Position numbers and translations under genes: made by a program. From Sphingobium ummariense RL-3 (GTDB lineage: Bacteria; Pseudomonadota; Alphaproteobacteria; Sphingomonadales; Sphingomonadaceae): a stretch of DNA of 64,000 bases. This document shows positions 7,890 to 17,062 of the stretch, in pieces. The stretch covers positions 1 through 64,000 of the forward strand of contig NZ_AUWY01000108.1 in NCBI RefSeq assembly GCF_000447205.1, given 5' to 3'. The notes beneath the pieces were generated by a model, which worked only from the letters and a program-made list of their open reading frames with translations, was not told the origin of the DNA and did no database searches. Position 1 is the stretch's first letter. Each line of letters begins with the position of its first letter.

Positions 7890-8222
7890 ACCAAAAGCCC
7901 ATCAGAGGTCGGTTGATCAAAGCCTCACCATACAAGGCGTTGGTATCGTTTGACCGGGCCGCAACGTTGGTCCGCCGTTTCCCCGGCGGGCCAATTGCGT
8001 TTCAGAATAAAGGTCTGCACGAGCTTTAATGCGATGCAGTCATGAATCCGCTGGACCCTTGGACCATGGTTTCGCCCGCAAGATCGCGGGCCTGCCAGTC
8101 CTGATCCAGTGCGGATTCGTAACTTACGTATTCAGACCAAAGGGCCAAGCCCGCATGAGGGGTCGGTATGGTCGCGGTCGCAAACGGCGATCGGGCAAGG
8201 ACTCATCATGCGGAGAACCACA
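7890..8222 (+). promoter_or_regulatory. intergenic region with partial MerR-type operator
   Basis: No gene is apparent here. TGGACC at 8052-8057 is followed by TTGGACCATGG (8059-8069), which carries one full half-site of the palindrome seen upstream of merR; the right arm is degenerate and the -10 weak. A TACGTATT motif sits at 8125-8132, as also found at 7485, 1524 and 33331 near other copper genes. Likely the promoter region of the gene at 8223. Confidence 0.4.
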
Positions 8223-8624
8223 ATGCGAAAGACGAAACTTCTAGTCGGCGCGATCGGCTGCCTGGCGACCCTGAACTTCGCTGGCGCGGGTCTGGCGCAA
8301 TCGGCACCCGCCGCGCCCCAGCACGCCCCTGCGCAGCCGAAGCCATCCACCGCCCATGCCCATCAGCAGGGGATGGATCATGGAGGGCAGCAGATGCACG
8401 ACCAAATGATGCAGGATCACCAAGCCGGCATGCAGAAGCCGCAAGGCCAGCAGGGCGCTGCGGGCATGGCCGGAATGTCTGGTGGCTCGTCGCAGGGGAG
8501 CGGTTCGAGCAAGGCTGGCAAGCCCAAGAGCGGTTGCTGCAAGATGCCGATGAAAAAGGCAAAGCCGGCCGCCAAGAAGAAACCGGCCACGCCTATGGCC
8601 GACAAGCCGATGAGCGACATGTGA
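8223..8624 (+). CDS. secreted Met/His/Gln-rich protein with CC-K-P tail
   Basis: A 133-residue exported protein. Start ATG 8223 has GGAG seven bases upstream; ATG 8208 is an alternative. Signal peptide about 1-24 (ending GLAQ). The mature part has QQGMDHGGQQMHDQMMQ, a Gly/Ser linker, then a Lys-rich tail containing SGCCKMPMKK. His/Met clusters and the CC pair suggest copper binding. A strong terminator follows at 8661, so it is a single-gene unit. No family name can be given. Confidence 0.68.
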   Translation: MRKTKLLVGAIGCLATLNFAGAGLAQSAPAAPQHAPAQPKPSTAHAHQQGMDHGGQQMHDQMMQDHQAGMQKPQGQQGAAGMAGMSGGSSQGSGSSKAGKPKSGCCKMPMKKAKPAAKKKPATPMADKPMSDM

Positions 8625-8660
8625 GGTTTCCAGCCCCGAGAACAGACCCCTGGGGCTGAG

Positions 8661-8694
8661 GGCCCGCCGCTGCCCCCGCGGCGGGCCTGTTCTT
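8661..8694 (+). terminator. rho-independent terminator
   Basis: Perfect 10-bp stem GGCCCGCCGC/GCGGCGGGCC (8661-8670, 8678-8687) with a 7-base loop, followed by TGTTCTT. It ends the transcript of the gene at 8223. Confidence 0.85.
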
Positions 8695-9066
8695 CAAGAG
8701 GTGTTCCAAGTTTCTAGGATTTCATAACGAGAAGCAGGCGTCCACCGCGAGAGAGAGGAGCCCGCGATGCGTAAAGCTCCAGGAGTTGGCACCGAGCTGC
8801 GGGTCCGCGCTTACGATTAAGAGGTCCGACCAAGCATGGCCGGATCAACTTCAGTGACCTCTGCGCCGCGATTGAATGGCGAGAGCCATTGCCTGCTTAG
8901 GCGACGAGATAATCTATGAGCTGATGAGAAAATCATCGGCTTCTTTTGCGTGTCCAGCCTGGCGCTTCGTAAAAACTCTGCCTGATTTTTGTCTGCGGAA
9001 CTTACTTATAGGCCGTCTCATCAGAAGGCCTACTTCATCAGGCATCGGTAAAGATGGAGACAGGCG
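8695..9066. other. intergenic region before the aldehyde dehydrogenase
   Basis: About 370 bases without a convincing gene. A 17-codon reading frame (ATG 8767) has a good GAGAGGAG site but no recognisable product. An inverted repeat TAGGCC/GGCCTA (9009-9014, 9027-9032) lies 35 bases before the dehydrogenase start and could be an operator. Confidence 0.4.
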
Positions 9067-10587
9067 ATGTTCGAGAAGGCGATCGGGACCATCAATGCTG
9101 CGGCGTCCTTCCGACACCGCTATGATAATTTCATCGGTGGTCGATGGAGCGCTCCAGCGAGCGGCGAGTATTTCGCGGACACGAGCCCGATCAATGGCGC
9201 CCAGATCGCCGAGTTTGCGCTGTCGACGCCGGAAGATGTCGAGCGCGCGCTCGATGCGGCGCACGCCGCCAAGGATCAATGGGCAAGGATCTCGCCCGCC
9301 GACCGCGCCAGGATTCTCAATCGCGTCGCCGACCGGCTCGAGGATAATATGGAGTTGCTGGCGCTTGCCGAGACGATCGACAACGGCAAGCCGATCCGCG
9401 AGACGCGCGCTGCCGACGTTCCGCTCGCGATCGACCATTTCCGCTATTTCGCCGGCTGCATCCGGGCCGAGGAAGGCGGGATCTCGACGATCGATGCCGA
9501 CACCATCGCCTATCATTTTCGCGAGCCGCTTGGCGTCGTCGGCCAGATCATCCCGTGGAACTTCCCGCTGCTGATGGCGGCGTGGAAGATCGCCCCGGCG
9601 CTGGCGGCGGGCAACTGCACCGTCATCAAGCCCGCATCCCAGACGCCGCTCACCTTGCTGATGTTCGCCGAGCTCACCGCCGACATCCTGCCGCCCGGCG
9701 TGCTCAATGTCGTCACCGGCCCGGGACGGACCGTCGGCCAGGCGATCGCCGCCAATCCGCGCATCGCCAAGGTCTCGTTCACCGGCGAGACCGTCACCGG
9801 CAAGCAGATCATGCATGCGGCCGCCGACCATCTGATCCCCCAGACGATGGAGCTTGGCGGCAAGTCGCCCAACATCTTCATGGCGGACGTGCTCGACGAG
9901 GACGATGCCTTCTTCGACAAGGCGCTCGAAGGCTTCACGCTGTTCGCGTTCAACAAGGGCGAGGTCTGCACCTGCCCGTCGCGCGCGCTGATCCATGAGT
10001 CGATCTTCGATCGCTTCATCGAGCGCGCCGTGGCGCGCGTCGCCGCGATCCGCCAGGGCGATCCGCTCGACCCCTCGGTCCAGGTCGGCGCGCAGGCGTC
10101 GGAGGACCAGCTCCACAAGATCCTGGGCTATATCGATATCGGCAAGGCCGAGGGCGCGCAGTGTCTGGTCGGTGGCGCCAAGGCGCTGCCGGGCGGTGCG
10201 CTCGACCAGGGCTATTTCGTACAGCCGACCGTGTTCGTGGGTCAGAACCACATGCGCATCTTCCAGGAGGAGATCTTCGGTCCCGTCCTGGCGGTCACCA
10301 CCTTCAAGACGGTCGAGGAGGCGATCGCACTTGCCAACGACACCGCCTACGGTCTTGGCGCGGGCGTCTGGACCCGGAGCGGCAACACCGCCTACCGTCT
10401 GGGCCGCGCGATCGAGGCCGGGCGGGTCTGGACCAACTGCTATCACCAGTACCCCGCCCATGCCGCCTTCGGCGGATACAAGGCGTCGGGCTTCGGGCGT
10501 GAAAATCACCGGATGATGCTCGACCATTATCAGCAGACCAAGAACCTGCTCGTCTCCTATGACGAGCACGCGCTCGGCCTGTTCTGA
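9067..10587 (+). CDS. exaC: NAD-dependent aldehyde dehydrogenase (ExaC/AcoD-like)
   Basis: A 506-residue aldehyde dehydrogenase, full length for the acetaldehyde dehydrogenase ExaC/AcoD group. Visible motifs: cofactor-binding [16 protein letters not shown], the glutamate in [11 protein letters not shown] and the catalytic Cys in [11 protein letters not shown], plus EEIFGPV. It oxidises short aldehydes to acids in the cytoplasm. The alcohol dehydrogenase follows 26 bases later on the same strand, so the pair would convert an alcohol to a carboxylate. Why it sits inside a copper island is not explained by the sequence. Confidence 0.9.
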   Translation: MFEKAIGTINAAASFRHRYDNFIGGRWSAPASGEYFADTSPINGAQIAEFALSTPEDVERALDAAHAAKDQWARISPADRARILNRVADRLEDNMELLALAETIDNGKPIRETRAADVPLAIDHFRYFAGCIRAEEGGISTIDADTIAYHFREPLGVVGQIIPWNFPLLMAAWKIAPALAAGNCTVIKPASQTPLTLLMFAELTADILPPGVLNVVTGPGRTVGQAIAANPRIAKVSFTGETVTGKQIMHAAADHLIPQTMELGGKSPNIFMADVLDEDDAFFDKALEGFTLFAFNKGEVCTCPSRALIHESIFDRFIERAVARVAAIRQGDPLDPSVQVGAQASEDQLHKILGYIDIGKAEGAQCLVGGAKALPGGALDQGYFVQPTVFVGQNHMRIFQEEIFGPVLAVTTFKTVEEAIALANDTAYGLGAGVWTRSGNTAYRLGRAIEAGRVWTNCYHQYPAHAAFGGYKASGFGRENHRMMLDHYQQTKNLLVSYDEHALGLF

Positions 10588-10613
10588 CCCCTCGCTCAAA
10601 AGGAGAAACGGAC

Positions 10614-11639
10614 ATGGCGAAAACCATGAAGGCGGCGGTCGTCCGCGAATTCGGCAAGCCCCTGGTCATCGAGGACGCGCCGATCCCGACGGTCGGCCCC
10701 GGGCAGATCCTGGTCAAGATTGCGGCAACCGGCGTGTGCCATACCGACCTGCACGCGGCAGAAGGGGACTGGCCGGTCAAACCCAACCCGCCCTTCATTC
10801 CTGGCCATGAAGGCGTCGGGCATGTCGCCGCCGTCGGTGCGGGCGTCACCCATGTGAAGGAAGGCGACCGGGTCGGCGTGCCCTGGCTCTACACCGCCTG
10901 CGGGCATTGCGTGCATTGCCTGGGTGGCTGGGAGACGCTTTGCCACGAACAGCAGAACACCGGCTATTCGGTCAATGGCAGCTTTGCCGAATATGTCCTC
11001 GCCGATCCCAACTATGTTGGTCACCTTCCCGACAATGTCGACTTCCTCGACATTGCGCCGATCCTCTGCGCGGGCGTCACCGTCTACAAGGGATTGAAGG
11101 CCACCGAGGCCCGACCCGGCGAGTGGGTGGTCGTCTCAGGGATCGGCGGGCTCGGCCACATGGCGGTGCAATATGCCCGTGCCATGGGTCTCAATGTGGC
11201 CGCGGTCGACATCGACGATAGCAAGCTCGACCTCGCTACACGCCTTGGCGCCACACTGACGGTCAACGCGCACAGCGAGGACCCTTCGGCAGCGCTCAAG
11301 AAGGCGATAGGCGGCGCGCACGGAGCGCTCGTCACCGCCGTTTCGCCCAAGGCGTTCCAGCAGGCGCTCGGCATGGTCCGGCGCGGCGGCACGGTCGCGC
11401 TCAATGGTCTGCCGCCGGGCGACTTCCCGCTGTCGATCTTCGACACCGTGCTGAACGGCATTACCGTGCGAGGCTCGATCGTCGGCACGCGGCTCGATCT
11501 GCTCGAGGCACTGGCGTTCGCCGGCGACGGCAAGGTCAAGGCCACGGTCCATGCAGACAAGCTGGAGAACATCAACGACGTCTTCTCCCGCATGCACCAT
11601 GGCGACATCGAGGGCCGGATCGTCCTCGACCTCGCCTGA
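10614..11639 (+). CDS. adhP: zinc-dependent alcohol dehydrogenase (AdhP-like)
   Basis: A 341-residue medium-chain dehydrogenase, with AAAAGGAG upstream of the ATG. Catalytic zinc ligands appear in [14 protein letters not shown] and PGHEGVG; structural zinc Cys lie in [15 protein letters not shown]; the NAD-binding motif is [13 protein letters not shown]. This fits the AdhP class of ethanol dehydrogenases. It is downstream of the aldehyde dehydrogenase and 25 bases upstream of copA1, so it may be in the same transcript as the copper genes. Confidence 0.92.
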   Translation: MAKTMKAAVVREFGKPLVIEDAPIPTVGPGQILVKIAATGVCHTDLHAAEGDWPVKPNPPFIPGHEGVGHVAAVGAGVTHVKEGDRVGVPWLYTACGHCVHCLGGWETLCHEQQNTGYSVNGSFAEYVLADPNYVGHLPDNVDFLDIAPILCAGVTVYKGLKATEARPGEWVVVSGIGGLGHMAVQYARAMGLNVAAVDIDDSKLDLATRLGATLTVNAHSEDPSAALKKAIGGAHGALVTAVSPKAFQQALGMVRRGGTVALNGLPPGDFPLSIFDTVLNGITVRGSIVGTRLDLLEALAFAGDGKVKATVHADKLENINDVFSRMHHGDIEGRIVLDLA

Positions 11640-11664
11640 ACCCGACTTCGCGAAAGTACAGTTC

Positions 11665-13371
11665 ATGTCTCCCTTACATATCCGGCCGATCGCACGGCGC
11701 CGTTTCGTCCAGGGGCTGGCGATCGGCGGCGCGGTTGCCGGCTTCGCCCCGGCGCTTCTCGCGCGATCCGCCCCAGTCTCGCCCGCCGAGCTTAGCGGGA
11801 CCGAGTTCGACCTCGAGATCGCCGAGCTGCCAGTCAACTTCACCGGCAAACGCCGTATCGCGACCGCCGTGAACGGCAGCGTGCCCGCGCCGGTCCTGCG
11901 CCTGCGCGAAGGCGACACGGTCACGCTCCGTGTGCGCAACGGCCTCAAGGAGATGTCGAGCATCCATTGGCACGGCATCATCGTGCCGGCGGAGATGGAC
12001 GGCGTGCCCGGCATCAGCTTTGCCGGCATCGCGCCGGGCGAGACCTTCACCTATCGCTTCGAGGTCCGCCAGAGCGGAACCTACTGGTATCACGCTCACA
12101 CGCTCGCCGAGCAGACGGGACTCTATGGAGCGATCATCGTGGAGCCGAAACAGGCGCCGGCGGCGCGGGCGCCCGATCGCGACTATTGCATCGTGCTCAG
12201 CGACTGGTCGGACGAGCCGCCGCTGCAGATCTTCCTCAATCTCAAGAAGCAGAGCAGCTACTATAATTTTGCGCAGCCGACAGCCGGCGACTTCCTCAAG
12301 GATGTCGGCGCCATGGGCCTTGGGAAGGCGCTCGAGCGGCGGCGGATGTGGAACAGCTCGCGGATGAACCCGACCGACTACAGCGATGTCTCTGCCGCGA
12401 CCTACACCTATCTGATGAACGGCGCGCCGCCCGCCGGCAACTGGACCGGTATCGCCGCGCCCGGCGAACGCGTGCGCCTGCGCTTCGTCGGCGCGGGGAC
12501 GGCGACGTTCTTCGACGTGCGGATCCCGGGGGTCGAGCTGACGGTCGTATCGGCCGACGGGCAGCCGGTCGAGCCGGTCACGGTCGAGGAATTCCGGATC
12601 GGCCCGGGCGAGACCTATGACGTCGAGTTCACCATGCCCGAGGGCGGCGCCCGCACCATCTTCGCGCAGGCGATCGATCGGAGCGGCTATGCCCGCGGCA
12701 CGATCGCACCGGCTCCGGGCATGGCGGCAGCCGTGCCGCCGCTCGATGCCCGGACCTGGCTCGAGCCGGTCGACATGATGGGCGCGATGGCGACGATGGG
12801 CGCAATGGGAGGCGACGCGCATGCCGGGCACGGCATGACCGAGATGCCGGCCAGGGCACAGCACGCCCGCACCGAATATGGCGCCAATACCGACATGCGC
12901 GTCGACTATCCCCGCACCAATCTGGACGATCCCGGCGCCGGGCTGCGCGGGCGCGGCTGGCGCGTGCTGACGCTGGCCGATCTGCGCACGCCGGGCGGCG
13001 ATCCCGACCCGCGCGAGCCCGAGCGCGACATCGAGCTGCATCTGACGGGCAATATGGAACGGTTCATCTGGTCGCTCGACGGCATCAAGCTCAACGATTC
13101 CCGGCCGCTGCATTTCAAGCCGAACGAGCGGCTGCGCGTCACCTTCGTCAACGACACGATGATGGCGCATCCGATGCATCTGCACGGCATGTGGAGCGAT
13201 GTCGAAGGCCCGGACGGCGCCTTCCAGGTCCGCAAGCATACGGTCGTGGTCCAGCCCGCCCAGCGGGTGAGCTTCCGCGTCACCGCCGACGCCATGGGCC
13301 GATGGGCCTTCCACTGCCATCTGCTCTATCACATGGCGGCCGGCATGTTCCGGGAGGTGGTGGTCGCATGA
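11665..13371 (+). CDS. copA: CopA-type multicopper oxidase (first copy)
   Basis: A 568-residue periplasmic multicopper oxidase of the copper-resistance type. A Tat signal (ARRRFVQGLAIGG) lies in the first 30 residues; ATG 11665 is the start because longer frames run into adhP. Copper sites are complete: HWHG, WYHAH, HPMHLHG and HCHLLYHMAAGM. A modest Met-rich insert (MMGAMATMGAMGGDAHAGHGM) is present. It probably oxidises or sequesters Cu(I) in the periplasm. It overlaps copB1 by four bases. A second, longer copy lies at 27847-29772. Confidence 0.93.
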   Translation: MSPLHIRPIARRRFVQGLAIGGAVAGFAPALLARSAPVSPAELSGTEFDLEIAELPVNFTGKRRIATAVNGSVPAPVLRLREGDTVTLRVRNGLKEMSSIHWHGIIVPAEMDGVPGISFAGIAPGETFTYRFEVRQSGTYWYHAHTLAEQTGLYGAIIVEPKQAPAARAPDRDYCIVLSDWSDEPPLQIFLNLKKQSSYYNFAQPTAGDFLKDVGAMGLGKALERRRMWNSSRMNPTDYSDVSAATYTYLMNGAPPAGNWTGIAAPGERVRLRFVGAGTATFFDVRIPGVELTVVSADGQPVEPVTVEEFRIGPGETYDVEFTMPEGGARTIFAQAIDRSGYARGTIAPAPGMAAAVPPLDARTWLEPVDMMGAMATMGAMGGDAHAGHGMTEMPARAQHARTEYGANTDMRVDYPRTNLDDPGAGLRGRGWRVLTLADLRTPGGDPDPREPERDIELHLTGNMERFIWSLDGIKLNDSRPLHFKPNERLRVTFVNDTMMAHPMHLHGMWSDVEGPDGAFQVRKHTVVVQPAQRVSFRVTADAMGRWAFHCHLLYHMAAGMFREVVVA

Positions 13372-14354
13372 TCCGGATTATCCCCTCGCGCGGCATTGCT
13401 CTTGGCGTTGCCCTCTTCCTGGCGCCGGCGATCACGGCTCCCGCCCTCGCGCAGGATGCCTTGCCCCCGTCGCCCGCCGCCACCCCTGCCCAAACGGCCA
13501 CTCCCGATCCAAACTCACCTTCCGCGCAAGGCTCTCAGGAGCATGCGGGCATGGACATGCCGGGCATGGATATGACCGACACGAAGGCGTCCGGTAACGG
13601 CGCCACGATGGACATGGGCTCGATGCAGGGTGGCAAGGCCCCGCCGGACGCGCGCAACTCGGACGATTATGCCGACGGCTATCGCAACTCGACGCTGCCG
13701 GGCTATGAGATGGCCGACAAGCTCTCGATCCCCAAGATACTTGTGGATGAGCTCGAGTTCACCAGCGGCAACGAGGGTCAGGGCGTGGGCTGGACCGTGC
13801 TCGTCACCAAGGGTCAGGACAATGACAAGCTCTGGCTGCGCAGCCAGGGGCTCAAGAACTCCCGCGACCAACGTCTCGATCCGGAGAGCAGCGTCGAGGC
13901 GCTGTGGTGGCACAGCAAGAACCCGTTCTGGGGCACGCTGCTCGGGGTCAGGCAGGATCTCGGCAAGGGTGCGACCACCTGGCTCGCCGCCGGCGTCGAG
14001 GGACTGGCGCCCTATTGGTTCGACGTCCAGCTCACCGGCTATGTAGGAACCGATGGGCGTCTCGCGGCGCGCGCCAAGGCCTCCTATGAGGTCCTGTTCA
14101 CCAATCGGTTGATCCTTACGCCGCAGGTGGAAACCAATATCTATTCGAAGCGGTCGAGCGATCGGCAGCTCGGCAGCGGCTTCAGCAATGTCGAGCTGAG
14201 CGGACGGTTGCGCTACGAGGTGTCGCGCAAGTTCGCGCCCTATATCGGCTTCGTCTGGGAGCGCGCATTTGACGGCACGGCCGATTTCCGTCGCCTGCGC
14301 AGGGAAGGGCCTTCCGAACACAGGCTGGTGATCGGCTTGCGCGCCTGGTGGTGA
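13368..14354 (+). CDS. copB: CopB-type outer-membrane copper resistance protein (first copy)
   Basis: A 328-residue outer-membrane protein starting four bases inside copA1. Signal peptide about 1-30, then a Met-rich stretch (HAGMDMPGMDMTD) and a beta-barrel of the CopB family (GVGWTVLVTKGQDNDKLWLRS, LGVRQDLGKG, ending in an aromatic Trp-Trp as barrel proteins do). CopB is thought to export or bind copper at the outer membrane. The MFS gene that once followed by GTGA overlap has been split by a transposon. Confidence 0.9.
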   Translation: MIRIIPSRGIALGVALFLAPAITAPALAQDALPPSPAATPAQTATPDPNSPSAQGSQEHAGMDMPGMDMTDTKASGNGATMDMGSMQGGKAPPDARNSDDYADGYRNSTLPGYEMADKLSIPKILVDELEFTSGNEGQGVGWTVLVTKGQDNDKLWLRSQGLKNSRDQRLDPESSVEALWWHSKNPFWGTLLGVRQDLGKGATTWLAAGVEGLAPYWFDVQLTGYVGTDGRLAARAKASYEVLFTNRLILTPQVETNIYSKRSSDRQLGSGFSNVELSGRLRYEVSRKFAPYIGFVWERAFDGTADFRRLRREGPSEHRLVIGLRAWW

Positions 14355-14403
14355 TCCGCGGATGGCCACTCGAGGGATCGACCGCGAACGCGCCGCGTGA
14401 CAA
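14351..14403 (+). pseudogene. 5' fragment of MFS transporter gene interrupted by Tn3-family element
   Basis: GTG at 14351 overlaps the copB1 stop (GTGA) and reads 17 codons up to the transposon (IRGWPLEGSTANAPRD). Removing 14404-20041 joins this frame exactly to the transporter frame at 20042, giving 413 codons without a stop. This identifies it as the true N-terminus of the MFS gene. Confidence 0.82.
14399..14403. repeat. target site duplication, left copy (GACAA)
   Basis: GACAA directly precedes the left inverted repeat and recurs at 20037-20041 directly after the right one. Five bases is the usual duplication size for Tn3-family transposition. Confidence 0.9.
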
Positions 14404-14438
14404 GGCCCCTGTGCATTATTTGGACACAGATTCACGGT
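14404..14438 (+). repeat. left terminal inverted repeat of Tn3-family element
   Basis: Begins GGCCCCTGTGCATTA and ends CAGATTCACGGT. It matches the reverse complement of 20002-20036 at 33 of 35 positions. Confidence 0.93.
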
Positions 14439-14510
14439 AGGCAAGCTTGAGGGGCGTCAGCGCCAGCTTTCCTTCCAGGGTTCGCGTAACGCGAGCCGTC
14501 CCGGCTACGC

Positions 14511-14535
14511 AAAAAGGCCGGCGCAACGGCCGGCC
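14511..14535 (-). terminator. rho-independent terminator of the HU transcript
   Basis: On the minus strand, stem GGCCGGC/GCCGGCC with a 6-base loop followed by five T. It lies 110 bases beyond the HU stop. Confidence 0.8.
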
Positions 14536-14646
14536 ATAGTTTTGGGAGAGGATGCCTGAAAGGCACCATGATGCTGCGCTTGCGAGCAGGTTTGTGCAAG
14601 TGCAAAATTCGCAGGTCCCGGCTATAAACCCGCGCATTGGCGCCTG

Positions 14647-14922
14647 TCAGAGGGCCAGCTTGTCTTTCACCGCTTTCGCAGGCGCGAAAGTGAGTTTTCG
14701 GGCGGCCTTGATCGTGATGGTCTCGCCGGTCGCGGGATTGCGGCCTTCGCGTTCGGGCGTGTCCTTCACCTTGAACTTGCCGAACCCGTGCAACGACACG
14801 TCTTCACCCTGCGATGCGGCTTCGACGACGGCGCCGAGGAGGGTGTCGATGAATTTGCGAGCGTCGGCCTTGGTGATGCCATGCTCGTCGGCGAGCCTCG
14901 CCACGAGATCGGGATTAGCCAT
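14647..14922 (-). CDS. HU family DNA-binding protein (transposon passenger)
   Basis: A 91-residue histone-like protein. The typical HU fold is visible: helical N-half with DARKFIDTLLGAV, then SLHGFGKFKVKDTPEREGRNPATGE with the conserved GRNP arm tip and ITIKAARKLTFAPAKA. The length is normal. It lies inside the Tn3-family element, downstream of the unknown gene on the same strand, with its own terminator. HU is uncommon as a transposon passenger; it could assist resolution or transposition complexes, or help establishment in a new host. That role is inference. Confidence 0.92.
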   Translation of the reverse strand: MANPDLVARLADEHGITKADARKFIDTLLGAVVEAASQGEDVSLHGFGKFKVKDTPEREGRNPATGETITIKAARKLTFAPAKAVKDKLAL

Positions 14923-14982
14923 GTCTTGTTCCTTTTTGCTGAGTGGAAAGGGCGGGCGAACTATCTTGGTCGGGCCGACCCG

Positions 14983-16344
14983 TCACCGGCGCAGATCCTC
15001 GATGCCGAGTTCCTGCCAGATCCAGGTGAAATCGTAGGTCGCCATCGGATCATTGGTGTCGGCCTGCCGCCCGCTGAGATTTTCGAGATGCTTGAGCCAT
15101 GTGGCGAGCCGGTCACGTCCGGCCTTGCTGCGGGCGCATTGACGCGGCGTCTTGTCATCGAGCATCGGGACGGGCTCGTCGAGGAGGGCCCGGTACTGAC
15201 GATCGAGCATGCCATGGACCAGTGGAGTGGCGACTTCGACTGGAATGTCCGGTGCCGGCTCCGATGTGGTTCGCCCCTCCTGCCGCGCGGCCATGGCCTG
15301 TTCGATCGTCTCGATCTCGGTCAGAGGTGTGGCGACCAGGCCCCCAAGAGCCTGGTCGACGAGCGCGATCCCTCGTTCCGCACGTTCGGCCGAGGTGACG
15401 GCCAGGATGAGGGCACGGCCCTTGAGTTCGAGATTGCCGAGCACCGGCGTGCCGTCGGCCATCGATACGCCCCACGCCATCTGGCCGGTGCCCTTCTTGT
15501 CTGGGACCGGCTTCGCTCCGAGCCAGTTCCAGAAGTGGGAGGTTTCCCGCTGCAAGGCTGGCACCGTATCGAGGCGCTCTCCGATGAGAGCTTGCGTCGT
15601 ACCTCGCGCGAGCGGGAAACGGACGCGATGAAAGATGACCTCTTCGCCGTCGGCATTGTGCAGTGTGGGAATGGTCGTGGGTTCCAGAGCCTTGGGCAGG
15701 ATATCGAACAGCCAGACCATCGAAATGAGCGGGGACAGGTCGCGCAGCTGATCATCACCAATGGCGAGTTTCGCGTGTGGCCCGCGCTTGCCTTGCCCCA
15801 GGCGCAATGCCTCGAGAAGGGAATTGGTGGCTTCCGCAGTGAAGGACAGCAGACCGCCAGCCAGTATCATGTGCCCACTCACCGGAATGATACGCGCACC
15901 GATCCTGTCCCATGGCCCCAGCGTCTTCGAGGCGGTGCGCTCGCGGACTTGAACCGGCTCGCCGCCCCGGATCAGATCGCGCGCGAGGAAGCCGACGCCA
16001 GGCTCGATCGCGCTGACTTCGTAGACGCTCATGACGGAGGTGCGCAGCGCGCGCATGTAGATCTTGTTGGGGCCGCCCTCGTTCCATCCGCGGCGCTTGA
16101 GGTACTCGTCCACGAGGTTGCGACCATCCGGCTCGAAGACGCGGGTCGCCAGATCCTCGAACGCACAGCCCCACAGGGTCATGGCCCAGTGCTCGCCGAT
16201 GATGTCGGGCAATTCGTCGGAATCAATGTCGAACTGCGTCAGTGCCGTCCCCAGATGATCGTCGAGCGCATCGTGCAGATCGTCGGCCCATTCGGGCCGT
16301 GTCGCGAACTTCATCAGCCCGGTCAGGTCATGGCCGCGTTTCAT
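14983..16344 (-). CDS. unknown passenger protein of Tn3-family element
   Basis: A 453-residue cytoplasmic-looking protein without signal or membrane segments. ATG 16344 overlaps the resolvase stop (ATGA), so it is translationally coupled to tnpR. The C-terminal part has LDDKTPRQCARSKAGRDRL, a segment seen at the end of SEC-C-type and related uncharacterised proteins; an E/D-rich middle (TEIETIEQAMAARQEG) precedes it. I cannot assign a function. Being between tnpR and HU, it travels with the transposon and may serve it or its plasmid host. Confidence 0.75.
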   Translation of the reverse strand: MKRGHDLTGLMKFATRPEWADDLHDALDDHLGTALTQFDIDSDELPDIIGEHWAMTLWGCAFEDLATRVFEPDGRNLVDEYLKRRGWNEGGPNKIYMRALRTSVMSVYEVSAIEPGVGFLARDLIRGGEPVQVRERTASKTLGPWDRIGARIIPVSGHMILAGGLLSFTAEATNSLLEALRLGQGKRGPHAKLAIGDDQLRDLSPLISMVWLFDILPKALEPTTIPTLHNADGEEVIFHRVRFPLARGTTQALIGERLDTVPALQRETSHFWNWLGAKPVPDKKGTGQMAWGVSMADGTPVLGNLELKGRALILAVTSAERAERGIALVDQALGGLVATPLTEIETIEQAMAARQEGRTTSEPAPDIPVEVATPLVHGMLDRQYRALLDEPVPMLDDKTPRQCARSKAGRDRLATWLKHLENLSGRQADTNDPMATYDFTWIWQELGIEDLRR

Positions 16345-16934
16345 GCCGGTAGCTCCATGGTCTGCCGGTGCGCGGCGACGATGCGCGAAACGGTCGGTTC
16401 GCTGACATGGTAGAGCCGCGCCATTTCGGCGCCTGACTTTCGCCCGGAGATGACGGACTCCGCGATCTCGCTCCGTTGCTTGTCGCCGAGCTTGCGTCGG
16501 CGCCCGCCAATGCGCCCCTCGGCCCGCGCCTGGGCGAGACCGGCGCTGGTGCGCTCGCGGATCATCGCGCGTTCGAACTCGGCGAAGCTCCCCACCATCT
16601 GCATCATCATGCGGCCTGCGGCCGTCGTGGTGTCGATCGCCTCGGTCAACGAACGGAAACCTGCGCCTGCCGTCTCGATCCGTTCCATGATGTGCAGCAG
16701 GTCCTTGAGGCTGCGCGACAGCCGGTCCAGTTTCCACACGACAACGACGTCATCGTCCCGCAGCTGCCCGATCATCTCCAGCAGCTTCGGCCGGTCCCAG
16801 CGCCCGCCACTGGCGGTCTCCTCGAACACCCGCTTGCAACCAACCGCGTCGAGCGCCCGGCGCTGTGCAGCATTCGACTGCTCGTCGCCTTTCGACACGC
16901 GGGCATAGCCGATCAGATAGGGTACCCTGGTCAA
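16341..16934 (-). CDS. tnpR: serine site-specific recombinase (Tn3 resolvase)
   Basis: A 197-residue serine recombinase. The N-terminal catalytic domain starts LIGYARVSKGDEQSNAAQ with the active Ser in ARVS and the arginines of KLDRLSRS; the C-terminal HTH is GAEMARLYHVSEPTVSRIVA. It resolves the cointegrate formed during replicative transposition, acting at the res site between it and tnpA. Divergent from tnpA, as in the Tn3 group. Its stop overlaps the unknown passenger gene. Confidence 0.94.
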   Translation of the reverse strand: MTRVPYLIGYARVSKGDEQSNAAQRRALDAVGCKRVFEETASGGRWDRPKLLEMIGQLRDDDVVVVWKLDRLSRSLKDLLHIMERIETAGAGFRSLTEAIDTTTAAGRMMMQMVGSFAEFERAMIRERTSAGLAQARAEGRIGGRRRKLGDKQRSEIAESVISGRKSGAEMARLYHVSEPTVSRIVAAHRQTMELPA

Positions 16935-17062
16935 ATCCCGCCTTTCATAAACGACCGTATCCGGAGGTCTTCACGGCACGAACGGATTCTCGCGCCCTTC
17001 CGTCTTTCACAATCCTCTTTCAGAATTGTATTGAAAGGCAAGCGGTTTTTGGAGGTTCGCAA
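16935..17062. promoter_or_regulatory. probable res site and divergent tnpR/tnpA promoters
   Basis: 128 bases between the divergent resolvase and transposase genes, the size and place of a res site. It is less GC-rich than its surroundings and contains an imperfect inverted repeat, TTTCAGAATTGTATTGAAAG (about 17018-17037). Confidence 0.6.

Noticed and set aside
8767..8820. 17-codon frame with a good ribosome site
   Set aside because: Too short to judge and without similarity to any leader peptide I know; kept only as a note in the intergenic entry.
8914..10599. 561-codon minus-strand frame opposite the aldehyde dehydrogenase
   Set aside because: The plus-strand protein has all family motifs; the antisense product has none.
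11674..13332. 552-codon minus-strand frame opposite copA1
   Set aside because: Antisense shadow of a confidently assigned multicopper oxidase.
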